From UTCFX2 sp963726375 (lineage in GTDB: Bacteria > Chloroflexota > Anaerolineae > Anaerolineales > UBA4823): a stretch of DNA of 64,000 nucleotides. Position 1 is the first letter of the stretch; every line of letters starts with the position of its first letter. A model generated the notes under the pieces. The model was not told where the DNA came from. It made no database searches and saw only the letters and a list, made by a program, of their open reading frames with translations. Positions 18,947-28,214 of the stretch are shown here, piece after piece. A program made the position numbers and the translations under genes. Location: positions 186,001 to 250,000 of the forward strand of contig CAVSCE010000013.1 in the NCBI GenBank assembly GCA_963726375.1, read 5' to 3'.

Positions 18947-20235
18947 TCGGAACTCTCCTGTGAAGATGAGGCGCCTGCAGCTGAAAGGGCGGCGGTCTCC
19001 TGGGTTGAGTTCTTGTTGAAAACTTTCAAAGGCGGAAGGAGCTGCCTCAGGTACGGCATTTCATAATCACCGAATAAACCGTTGGGTTTCAACAGCATTG
19101 TCAGAAGGAGAATGAGGGGATAAACGACAAAACGCCACATTTCGAAGCCCTGGGGTAGGACAAGGCGCAGTACTCCTTCCAACAGCAGGGCCCAGGTAAA
19201 AGCAGCTGCAAGCGTGCCTGTCATGCTGCCCAACCCACCCAGAACGATGATAATCATCGGGTCGAAGGATTTGATGAAGTTAAATGTGCTTGGGTGTAAA
19301 AATCCATTGATGTGGGCATATAGGCCGCCGGCCAGCCCGGCGAAGAGGCTTCCAATCACGAAAGCGAGAATTTTGTATTCTGCAACATCGATACCCATCG
19401 TTTTACCAGCAATCTCATCTTCTCGAACAGATATGATCGCTCTGCCGTAGCTCGAGTGCAGGATGTTTCGAAGGATAATCACGGTGACTAGCAAAGCCAG
19501 AAAGACCCAGAACCAGGTAGTCAGCTTGGGTATGCCGATCATGCCGCGGGCGCCTTTCATTTCTTGGAAACCCAGCATGGTATCGGAATTGTCAAATAAG
19601 ACTTTGACAATGATCGTAAAACCGAGAGTGGCAATCCCGAAATAATCCGATCCGAGTGTCAGCACGGGGAGTCCAAACAGGAAGCTGATGATCGCGGCAA
19701 AAAGCGCAGCAAGAATGACAGCAAGCACGTATACCACCTGCATCGCGATTGATTCAGGCAGCAGATTTAAAAGTCCAGTGACTGCCGGGTCAATCCAACG
19801 ACCAATGAAAACTGCTAAGAAACCCAGCGCCAGCGTGGCAACGAAATAAATTGTGAACGCAGAGAGCGCATCCAATCCTCGAATTCGGCCTAAGACGCCG
19901 CGGATCAGCAGGATTGCTACGCCAACTAACAGCACACCGACTGCCACAATCGTCAAACCAAGTGCGCTGTTATTGTTATACCAGCGGTAGGTGATGTCGG
20001 CGGCAGTATAGGCACCGATTGCATAGAAACCCCATTGTCCAAGTGAAAACTGGCCGTTGAAGCCGTAAATGAGGTTCAAGCCGAGGCTGACAATCGCCAT
20101 CACTGCCCCGATGCGCAGGATGGTATTCCAAAAAGCATTCAGCAAACCCAGGCTGATGAGAACCTGGATGATGATAAAGATAAGGAATGCCCCACCATAA
20201 AAGATCAGGTTCTCACGTGGAATTTTCTTCAACAT
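18943..20235 (-). CDS. livM: Branched-chain amino acid ABC transporter permease LivM
   Basis: An inner-membrane permease, one of two forming the import channel. The protein of about 430 residues has around ten membrane helices. The LivM signature region is seen in SLGLNLIYGFNGQFSLGQ near the N-terminus, in LGSDYFGIATLGFTII, and in the cytoplasmic coupling loop SVREDEIAGKTMGIDV. I prefer the ATG at 20233-20235 (MLKKIPREN), four bases after the livH stop with AAAAGG upstream; an ATG at 20265 overlaps livH. The C-terminal tail is rich in Ala and Ser. Confidence 0.93.
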   Translation of the reverse strand: MLKKIPRENLIFYGGAFLIFIIIQVLISLGLLNAFWNTILRIGAVMAIVSLGLNLIYGFNGQFSLGQWGFYAIGAYTAADITYRWYNNNSALGLTIVAVGVLLVGVAILLIRGVLGRIRGLDALSAFTIYFVATLALGFLAVFIGRWIDPAVTGLLNLLPESIAMQVVYVLAVILAALFAAIISFLFGLPVLTLGSDYFGIATLGFTIIVKVLFDNSDTMLGFQEMKGARGMIGIPKLTTWFWVFLALLVTVIILRNILHSSYGRAIISVREDEIAGKTMGIDVAEYKILAFVIGSLFAGLAGGLYAHINGFLHPSTFNFIKSFDPMIIIVLGGLGSMTGTLAAAFTWALLLEGVLRLVLPQGFEMWRFVVYPLILLLTMLLKPNGLFGDYEMPYLRQLLPPLKVFNKNSTQETAALSAAGASSSQESSE

Positions 20236-20239
20236 AGGA

Positions 20240-21361
20240 TTATGCCTTTTCTCGGCTCGGTTCACCGAAAATACCCGTCGGGCGGACTAAGAGAACCACG
20301 ACCAGGATGCTAAATGCAACTGCATCGCGCATGGGTGTGGAGATATACGCCGCGCTTAATACTTCCGCTTGACCCATGATCAGCGATCCGATCAGCGCGC
20401 CTGGGATCGAGCCTATTCCACCGAGCACGGCCGCGACGAAAGCCTTGAGGCCTGGGATGATACCCATCGCAAAATAGACCTGAGGGAATGCAGTCGCATA
20501 AAGAACCCCTGCCGCGCCGGCTAGTGCAGCTCCCACCCCAAAAGTCACAGAGATAATCCCATCAACATTAATCCCCATCAAGCGCGAGGTGGGTTTGTCA
20601 TAAGCGGAAGCGCGCATGGCCTTTCCAGTGCGTGTCTTCCGGACAAGGAAGTTTAAGAAGAAAACAAGAAATAGCGAAATCAGGATGATATACAGGGAGA
20701 TATTTGAAAAAATAATGCTGTTATCCGGGGGTGCCTGTCCTGGAGGAAGGACATAAATACCCGCTGAGGATATGACCCAGTTGATAACTGTGATGGGTCT
20801 TTCGTAGGTCACAAAATTCGGGGTGAAAACGAACGGAAGGGCGCCAAAATATTCCAGGAAGAATGAGACACCGATCGCTGTGATTAGTGCTGAAATACGT
20901 GGAGCGGTCCTCAAAGGCTTATAAGCCGTTCTTTCGATCACGAAAGCCAGGATCGCACACGTCACCATCGAGAGCAAGATGACGGTGATTACACCGATGA
21001 CGTTGCTCAGCCAAAACGGCATGCTGGGGATGACTTTGGTTGGCCAATCGTTCAATCCCCAGGCGGAAATCGCGTAGTAGCTCGCAAAGGCGCCGACCAT
21101 AAAGACATCGCCGTGGGCAAAGTTGATCAAACGCACGATCCCGTATACCATCGTATACCCCAGCGCAATCAAGGCATAGACGAATCCAAGCTGGAAACCG
21201 TTGACAACTTGCTGAATGAAGATGGTCGGTCCGTCAAGAAAAGATACTACAAGCTTCCAGAGGGCAAGCCCAGCCAGGGCTACCAGGAAAGCTTTTCCTA
21301 AAAGACCTTTACGGATGATTGTTTCGAAGACGGAAGATTTTTTTGAGATAGAAGCATTCAT
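20240..21361 (-). CDS. livH: Branched-chain amino acid ABC transporter permease LivH
   Basis: Partner permease of LivM, 373 residues and about eight to nine membrane helices. Diagnostic stretches are FVYALIALGYTMVYGIVRLINFAHGDVF (cut here only by reading order), and the coupling loop MRASAYDKPTSRLMGI followed by IPGLKAFVAAVLGG. The N-terminus is about 40 residues longer than in typical LivH and mostly hydrophobic. A strong hairpin lies between livK and this gene, so its expression is likely lower than that of the binding protein. Confidence 0.93.
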   Translation of the reverse strand: MNASISKKSSVFETIIRKGLLGKAFLVALAGLALWKLVVSFLDGPTIFIQQVVNGFQLGFVYALIALGYTMVYGIVRLINFAHGDVFMVGAFASYYAISAWGLNDWPTKVIPSMPFWLSNVIGVITVILLSMVTCAILAFVIERTAYKPLRTAPRISALITAIGVSFFLEYFGALPFVFTPNFVTYERPITVINWVISSAGIYVLPPGQAPPDNSIIFSNISLYIILISLFLVFFLNFLVRKTRTGKAMRASAYDKPTSRLMGINVDGIISVTFGVGAALAGAAGVLYATAFPQVYFAMGIIPGLKAFVAAVLGGIGSIPGALIGSLIMGQAEVLSAAYISTPMRDAVAFSILVVVLLVRPTGIFGEPSREKA

Positions 21362-21399
21362 GCTTCACTCCGATGCTATTCCTGAAATGAATAGGAAAA

Positions 21400-21421
21400 G
21401 GGGCGGTCGTAAGACCGCCCC
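21400..21421 (-). terminator. Hairpin between livK and livH, probable partial terminator
   Basis: A perfect nine-base-pair stem (GGGGCGGTC with GACCGCCCC) and a four-base loop are followed on the minus strand by TTTTCC. It begins 17 bases after the livK stop. Such structures commonly lower expression of the permease and ATPase genes relative to the binding protein. Confidence 0.8.
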
Positions 21422-21437
21422 CTGATGATCTATAATC

Positions 21438-22597
21438 TTACGGAGCAATCGATTCTGCAAATACTGTTGTACCACCTGCAACACCAATCACAGCCGCGGA
21501 CTTGATCGGATTGTGTTGGGCGTCGAAGGTGATCGTACCTGAAACGCCGTCCCAGGAGATGCCTGCCAGGGCTTCAGCAACTTTGGCGGTGTCTTCCGTT
21601 CCAGCTTTCTGAATTGCAGCGAACATAAGGTTTGCTGCGTCATATCCCAGGGTCGCCAGGGCATCCGGGACTTTCGGGTTGCCGGAAGCGTCCTTGTAAG
21701 CTTCGCCGTATCGCTTCAGCCAATCAACGACGATCGGGCGAGTGTCGCCTGCGAAGTAGTGGTTCGAGAAGAAACCACCTTCGGCAGCTGCAAGGTCGAG
21801 GTCGGACGAATCCCAACCATCGCCGCCCATCATCACAGCAGTTACGCCCTTATCCTTGGCCTGCGCGCCGACCAGGTTGACGATGTTGTAGTAATCCGGC
21901 AGGTAAAGGACTTCGGCTTTGCTTTCAGCCACTTTGGTCAGGATCGCCGAGAAATCAGTGTCCTCTTTGACGTAGGACTCTTTACCAACGATCTGTCCGC
22001 CCATACTCTGTGAAGGACTTCTTCAAAGGCTTCGGCCAAACCGCGGACGTAGTCATTGCCCTGGTCGAACATAATGAAGGCGGTCTTGAAGCCTTTTCCG
22101 GAGGCGAATTTCGCCATAACCAGACCCTGGAACGGGTCGATGAAGCAGGCGCGGAAAATGAACTGCTTGGCTTTCCCGTCTTTATCGACAGTCAGCGTGG
22201 CGTTGGTCGAGGTCGGGCTGATCTGAACGATACCCTTCGGATTTGTGATCTCCGACACGGGGATGGAAGCGCTCGAGCAGACTTCGCCGACGATGAATTT
22301 CACACCGTCCTGGTCGATCAGCTTATTCGCTGCGTTGACTGCAGGATCGGCAGAGCACTGGCTGTCGGCAACGATCAGTTCGATCTTCTTGCCGTTGATG
22401 CCGCCCTTGTCGTTCCATTCTTTGACAGCGATCTCGACGCCTTCTTTTGTTGAAAGGCCGAAGGTTGGGACTGCGCCGCTTAGAGGGGACAACAAGCCGA
22501 CTTTGATCGTCCCGCCGCTAGCTCCACCACCACATGCAGACAGTGTCATGCTGGCAACGATCAACAGTGAAAAAACGATGAACATCTTTCTTGACAT
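21438..22597 (-). CDS. livK: Branched-chain amino acid ABC transporter substrate-binding lipoprotein LivK, one frameshift
   Basis: An extracytoplasmic binding protein that captures the amino acid. The signal peptide ends in the lipobox LSACGG (Cys near residue 21). Then follow KVGLLSPLSGAVPTFG and VEIAVKEWNDKGGINGKKIEL, typical of the periplasmic-binding type 1 fold. The frame breaks near 22010, around residue 200: the first ORF ends in unrelated sequence and the rest (GGQIVGKESYVKEDTDFSAI onward) is in another frame. Joined length is about 390 residues, as expected. TAGGAGAG precedes the ATG. The exact ligand cannot be read. Confidence 0.92.
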
Positions 22598-22658
22598 CTT
22601 CTTCTCTCCTAGTTTTGATTGTATCCGTTGAAATGCTCCCTTATGGGGAGGGCAGCGT

Positions 22659-22681
22659 TTGCTGTTTCCGCAGGTATATAT
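22659..22681. repeat. Copy 1 of a 23-base direct repeat upstream of livK
   Basis: The element reads TTGCTGTTTCCG, three variable bases, then GTATATAT. It lies 62 bases upstream of the livK start. The other copy lies 116 bases further upstream in the same orientation. A paired operator for a regulator of the transporter is possible. Confidence 0.6.
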
Positions 22682-22774
22682 TAAATAGCTGTCAGGATTT
22701 GCACCTCCTCGCAGATAACGTTGTATAAAACTGAATTAAAATCAAGGCGGTCAAACGGATTTCATCGTCTGCCC

Positions 22775-22797
22775 TTGCTGTTTCCGTCTGTATATAT
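22775..22797. repeat. Copy 2 of a 23-base direct repeat upstream of livK
   Basis: Identical to copy 1 in the 12-base left part and the 8-base right part; only the three central bases differ. The 116-base spacing is close to eleven helical turns, so both copies would face the same side of the DNA. Confidence 0.6.
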
Positions 22798-22956
22798 CCG
22801 CTTAATTCGATGATTGTAACGGCAAGGTGCACATAGGTCAAGTAGCAATTAACTTCTATCTCATAATTCTGAAGGCTTTCTTTCGCCATGCATGCTTCCC
22901 TGTGAATTACCCGCAGGGATTTGAGGGTGCGGTATGGTAAAATTCACGCGTTTGAT

Positions 22957-23938
22957 ATGGAAACAACTAACTCTAAGCCGATATTCTCACCTCCCAGCCT
23001 GACGAAGTCTCTCATGGCTGGTTTTGATGTAATTTCCAACCATGCAAGCTTGATTTTGTTTTCTGTCCTGCTAGATATTTTTCTTTGGTTTGGGCCTAGA
23101 ATTCAGCTGGTCAGGCTTCTTGAGCCATTTTTTAAACAGGCAGATAGCCTTTCCGAAATGAGCGGATCTACAGAAATCTTACGCCAGGGAACCGAGCAAT
23201 TCAGTTTGTTAAGCACACTGCGGTCTTTTCCTATTGGAGTGCCAAGCTTGATTGCAAGTCGTTCAGCACAGTCAAATCCAATGGGTTCTCCGCTGGTTTT
23301 CGAGATCAACTCAGCATGGGTCGCATTCGCGATCTGGTTGGGGCTATTCCTTATCGGTGTAGGGGCAGGGACTTTATACTTCAATTTTGTGGCGCAGGCA
23401 GCTTTTTCCGGTCGCCTTAACATGATGGATTCTCTTACCACTTGGCCGTCGGAATTTTGTTCAAATTCTATTATTGACCCTTTTTTGGTTTTTGCTGATC
23501 CTAGCCTTTATAGTGCCAATGGCCTGCATATTATCCTTTCTTTTGATACTTGGGATAGGCCTTGGTCAGCTCCCCTCGGTGATCGCGATCTTTTTCGGTG
23601 GGATTATCGTCTGGATGATGATCCCCTTGTTTTTCTCACCACATGGCATCATTGCGCACCATAAAACGATGTGGGAATCAACTTTGGAAAGTATCCGTCT
23701 GAGCCGGGCGACTCTCCCAACAACCGGATTATTGATCCTGGTATTTGTGCTGATTAGCGAGGGTCTGAATGTCCTTTGGAATATTCCAGAAGATCAATCC
23801 TGGTTCCTCATGATTGGGATCTTTGGTCATGCATTTATTACGGCAGCATTATTGGCGGCGTCATTTGCCTACTACAAAGATGCAGATACATATCTCAGGG
23901 AATTGAAGCGGCAGAGGGAAGCTCGCCTGCTTGGGTGA
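22957..23938 (+). CDS. Multi-pass membrane protein of unknown function, one frameshift
   Basis: I do not recognise a named family. The protein (about 325 residues joined) has a short soluble N-terminus, a helix near residues 28-50, an extracytoplasmic-looking stretch of about 90 residues, and then five or so further helices. The frame changes near 23445; the second part resumes with NFVQILLLTLFWFLLILAF in another frame and ends with a charged tail (LRELKRQREARLLG). I chose the ATG at 22957 (METTNSKP) because the upstream codons look non-coding. It ends 19 bases before gyrB, so the two may be co-transcribed. Confidence 0.7.
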
Positions 23939-23957
23939 TTGATAAGAAGGATTTATT

Positions 23958-25874
23958 GTGAAACCTCAACCATACACTTATGATGCGAAAGATATCCAGG
24001 TTCTCGAAGGCCTGGAGGCTGTTCGCCGTCGACCTGGGATGTATGTTGGTGGAACGGATATTAAAGCGCTCCATCATTTGATCTACGAAGTAGTGGATAA
24101 TTCAATCGATGAGGCTCTCGCAGGCTCTTGTGACCGGATTGAAGTTGTCATTCATGATGACAGCAGTGTGACCGTCCAGGATAATGGTCGCGGCATTCCG
24201 GTCGATCTCCATCCTCAGATGAACAAACCAGCCCTGGAAGTTGTCATGACCACGCTTCACGCAGGCGGAAAATTTGGTGGAGGCAGCTATAAAGTATCCG
24301 GAGGTCTGCATGGTGTGGGTGTCTCGGCAGTCAATGCACTTTCAGCCTGGTGCGAGGTTGAAGTTCAGCGCGATGGAAAGGTCCACTTCCAGAGATATGA
24401 GCGGGGATATCCGACAGGACCGGTGAGGGTTATTGGAAAGGCATCGCCAAATTCGAGTGGGACGAAAACAACTTTTCGTTATGATCCTGAGATCTTTAAA
24501 GGTGAAATGGATTTTCGGTTTGACACGCTTGTTCAACGCCTGCGTGAAATGGCTTTTGTCACCCGCGGCGTGACGATATTTATTTTAGACGAGCGATCCG
24601 AAAGAGAGATGACTTTCCATTTTGAAGGTGGGATCACTTCATTTGTCCGCTACCTCAACCGGAACCGGCAGGTCCTCCACCCGGTAGTCCATGTAGAAAA
24701 AGAAGTAGACGGGATCACCATTGATGCTTCCATTCAATACACGGACGCTTATGCTGAGTCCGTCTATGCCTTCGCCAATACAATCAATACGATTGATGGT
24801 GGAACCCACCTGACTGGATTGCGCTCCGCCCTAACCCGAACAATAAACGACTATGCAAGGCGTTCGGGATTGTTAAAAGATGCTGACCCGAATTTTTCTG
24901 GCGATGACACTCGCGAAGGATTGACTGCGATTATCAGCATCAAGCATCCTGACCCGCAGTTCGAAAGCCAGACCAAGGTCAAGCTTATGAATCCAGAAGT
25001 TCAAACCCTGGCGCAGCAAATAATTGGTGAGGCGTTCAGCGCTTTTCTGGAAGAAAACCCATCTGCAGGGAAAGCAATCGTATCGAAGTGTTTGACTTCC
25101 TACAGGGCACGGGATGCGGCTCGAAAGGCGCGTGACCTGGTCATCCGTAAATCGGCTTTGGAGAGTATGACACTCCCAGGCAAATTGGCCGATTGCTCCG
25201 ACAGAGACCCTGAGAAGACCGAGCTGTACATCGTCGAAGGCGATTCTGCAGGCGGGAGCGCCAAACAGGGGCGTGACCGCCATTTCCAGGCGATTTTACC
25301 TCTGCGAGGCAAAATCTTGAACACAGAACGCGCCCGCCTGGATAAGATCCTCGCGAACAATGAAGTAAAAGCGTTGATCTCTGCGCTTGGGACTGGGATT
25401 GGCGAAAGTTTCGATCTATCTGGACTGCGCTATGGTCGTGTAATCATCATGACGGATGCAGATGTGGATGGGAGTCATATCCGCACGCTGCTGTTGACTT
25501 TCTTCTTTAGATACATGCAATCACTCGTGGAAAAAGGCCACCTTTTTATCGCCCAACCTCCGCTCTATCGATTATCATATAAAAATCAGGCTCGTTATAT
25601 CTATTCGGACGCAGAGAAAGATAAGATAATAAAGGAATTGGGTGTTGATGTTGAAAAGATCGGCCTTCAGCGGTATAAAGGACTTGGCGAAATGAATCCA
25701 GAACAGCTCTGGGAGACGACCATGGATCCAGTCAAGCGTACTTTACTGCAGGTAACCGTTGAAGACGCAGCAGAATCCGACCGAACTTTTGACATGTTGA
25801 TGGGGTCAGAAGTCCCCCCTCGGCGCAGGTTCATTCAGACTCATGCCCGCGAAGTACGCAACCTGGACATCTGA
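23958..25874 (+). CDS. gyrB: DNA gyrase subunit B (type IIA topoisomerase ATPase subunit)
   Basis: GyrB supplies the ATPase that drives negative supercoiling. The start is GTG at 23958 with AAGAAGGA upstream. The GHKL ATPase domain shows EVVDNSIDEALAG, VQDNGRGIPVD, HAGGKFGGGSYKVSGGLHGVG and QYTDAYAES. The Toprim domain has YIVEGDSAGGSAKQGRDR, LPLRGKILN and IIMTDADVDGSHIR, and the C-terminus has RYKGLGEMNPEQLWETTMDP. The 638-residue length is normal. gyrA is not in the window, so ParE cannot be fully excluded, but the context-free motifs fit GyrB best. Confidence 0.93.
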   Translation: MKPQPYTYDAKDIQVLEGLEAVRRRPGMYVGGTDIKALHHLIYEVVDNSIDEALAGSCDRIEVVIHDDSSVTVQDNGRGIPVDLHPQMNKPALEVVMTTLHAGGKFGGGSYKVSGGLHGVGVSAVNALSAWCEVEVQRDGKVHFQRYERGYPTGPVRVIGKASPNSSGTKTTFRYDPEIFKGEMDFRFDTLVQRLREMAFVTRGVTIFILDERSEREMTFHFEGGITSFVRYLNRNRQVLHPVVHVEKEVDGITIDASIQYTDAYAESVYAFANTINTIDGGTHLTGLRSALTRTINDYARRSGLLKDADPNFSGDDTREGLTAIISIKHPDPQFESQTKVKLMNPEVQTLAQQIIGEAFSAFLEENPSAGKAIVSKCLTSYRARDAARKARDLVIRKSALESMTLPGKLADCSDRDPEKTELYIVEGDSAGGSAKQGRDRHFQAILPLRGKILNTERARLDKILANNEVKALISALGTGIGESFDLSGLRYGRVIIMTDADVDGSHIRTLLLTFFFRYMQSLVEKGHLFIAQPPLYRLSYKNQARYIYSDAEKDKIIKELGVDVEKIGLQRYKGLGEMNPEQLWETTMDPVKRTLLQVTVEDAAESDRTFDMLMGSEVPPRRRFIQTHAREVRNLDI

Positions 25875-25942
25875 GTTCTAAACAAGCTGTCTTTCCAATT
25901 TTCCAACGCAGATCAGATAGGATTCAACAAACCCCTCCAGCT

Positions 25943-28214
25943 ATGATCCTTGAACCCGGGATAATTTTGAACAACCGCTACCGGATCATCGAAGTTCTTG
26001 GTCAGGGCGGGATGGGTTCGATCTATCGAGCCAGAGACGAGAGTCTGGATATCGATGTAGCTGTAAAAGATAATCTTTTCACCTCAGATGAGTATGCTCG
26101 CCAGTTCAGGCGGGAAGCAACGATCCTGGCGACGTTAAGACACGCCGGATTACCGAGGGTAACCGACTATTTCATGATAGAAGGTCAGGGTCAATACCTG
26201 GTGATGGATTTCATCGAGGGGGAGGATCTGCGCCAGCGGATGGAGCGAATCGGTACCCTTCCCGAAGATGAAGTTATCGTTATTGGTGCTGCTATTTGTG
26301 ACACATTAGTTTATCTCAGCTCGTGCGATCCGGCTGTGGTCCACCGTGACATTAAACCAGGAAATGTAAAAATTTCACCCGATGGAGAGATCTATCTTGT
26401 TGATTTTGGTTTGGCAAAGACAATTCAGGGATCGCAGATAACGACCACGGGGGCGCGTGCGATGACGCCCGGTTTTTCTCCGCCGGAACAGTATGGGACA
26501 GCCCGCACGGACATGCGAACGGATATCTTCTCCCTTGGTGCAACGTTATATGCCGCACTGACGGGTATGACTCCGGAAGATTCACTTGCCAGGGCGATGA
26601 ATCAGGAAAAGCTGACCTCGGTCCGCACACTGAATCCGCGTGTTTCCAGGAAAGTGGCTTCAGTGATCGAAAAGGCGCTTGAGTTGCTCCCGGAAAACCG
26701 CTACCAGACTCCGGAGGCGTTCAAGCAAGCCCTGTTGAGCTGTGGTACATCTGCCAGAAAATCAACGCGCGAATACTACATCCCTCCTGCTCCTGTGTGG
26801 ATTGATACACGGGAAGCTCTACCTGAGCCGCTCGCCCAAAGCGGGATCGCCTCGAAGTCCTCCGAAAGCCAGCTGGAACGCAAGGAACGAGTCAGCGATC
26901 CGATCAAGAATCCACCTGAATTGTCCAGAAAGCGTAAGACCAGAAAAGGCGGCTTCGTGGTCGTCTCGATCTTGTTCCTGGTGCTTGCTGGTTTGGCGGC
27001 AGTCATTTTCAACCAGAACCCGGTGCTGTTTGATCAGCTATACGCCCAAGCATCCAGCTATAGTATCAACCTCACTCCACCATTCTTCGCAACCCGGCAG
27101 TCTCCTCCCGGAGCAACCTTCACACCTACCATTTCGGCGCAGCCTACCAGGACTTCCACCTCAATAGTTCCTACTTTACCAATAACAAAAGCGGCTGCTT
27201 TACCAATCAGAAATTACACCCACAGACTTCCCCCCAACTCCTGCACCAAAGCCCACTGCTTCTACCACCCCGATCGGCGGTGCCCATGGTCAGCTCGCCT
27301 TCGCTTCAAAGCTCAATGGGGTCCCGCAGATTTTTCAGATCAATTCTGACGGTACTGGACTGAGGCAGATCAGCCGTATCAAAGAAGGTGCTTGCCAACC
27401 GGATTTCTCGCCTGATGGAAACCGGATCGTATTCGTCTCCCCCTGCGACTCAAACGTAGACTACTACCCCTTGTCTTCTTTGTACATCATGAATATCGAC
27501 GGTACGGGCTTACTGCCGCTGCCAACCATGGTAGGAGGAGATTTTGATCCTGCCTGGTCTCCAGATGGCACCAAGATCGCATTCACATCACTTCGGAATA
27601 ATAACCGATCTCAGATTTATACAATAAATCTCGAAGATAATGTTGTTAATGTCTTATCTGACGAATTTATGTTTGATTCCCAACCCGCCTGGTCACCTGA
27701 TGGAAGCAAAATTTTATTTGTGACCAAACGATTAAACCGCCAGGATGTCTGGAGCATGAACGCAGATGGCACGAATCAACGTCTTTTTTCGAAAACGCCG
27801 ACCCAGCTGGATATTCTTCCATCCTGGTCCCCAGATGGAAAGAACGTCTTGATCACCCAATACGTCTCCGAAGCGAGCGTTCCACGTGTTGTCATCGCGC
27901 CATTTTCATTCGATGAATATTTTGAATACCAGATCGGAAAAGAGAAAAGACCTATGCGTGACGCGGTGATGTCCCCGGACAGTTATTGGATCGCGTTCGA
28001 AGGATGGGAGATGGGGGGGAAACATAATATATTCATTATCACCACAACTGGGATCAACGTTGAACAGGTCACCGATGATCCGACACAGTCATTTGACCCC
28101 ATTTGGCGGCCAATTCAAGTTCAACTGAGCCGTTCAAGAATTACCCAAAAACTTCCAAATCTCATAAAGAACCTGAAGTGCGGTCAGATTTCGTTGAGGC
28201 CAGGCGTTTGTTAG
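25943..28214 (+). CDS. Membrane Ser/Thr kinase with extracytoplasmic TolB/WD40-like propeller, one frameshift
   Basis: Residues about 10-275 form a Hanks-type kinase: LGQGGMGSIYRA, VAVKDNLF, VVHRDIKPGNVKI, LVDFGLAKT and GFSPPEQYG. A basic linker, one membrane helix (about residues 333-352) and a Pro/Thr-rich spacer follow. Near 27190-27210 the frame shifts. The next frame carries TolB-like blades, each with a WSPDGTKIAF-type motif: QPDFSPDGNRIVF, DPAWSPDGTKIAF, QPAWSPDGSKILF, LPSWSPDGKNVLI. The ORF end at 28214 overlaps the convergent SGNH gene by about 80 bases. The last blade ends near 28115, so a stop near 28130 in another frame is likely the true end. The propeller may act as an external sensor. 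Confidence 0.8.

Larger units (their letters stand above)
22598..22956. other. Intergenic region upstream of livK
   Basis: These 359 bases separate livK from the divergent membrane-protein gene. They are AT-rich and contain two near-identical 23-base elements, listed separately. A 65-codon ORF at 22692-22889 on the minus strand overlaps one of them; I do not accept it as a gene. No clear sigma-70 promoter stands out. Confidence 0.6.

Noticed and set aside
22692..22889. 65-codon minus-strand ORF upstream of livK
   Set aside because: It covers one of the repeat elements, has no family resemblance and lacks codon patterns like its neighbours. A small real gene cannot be excluded.
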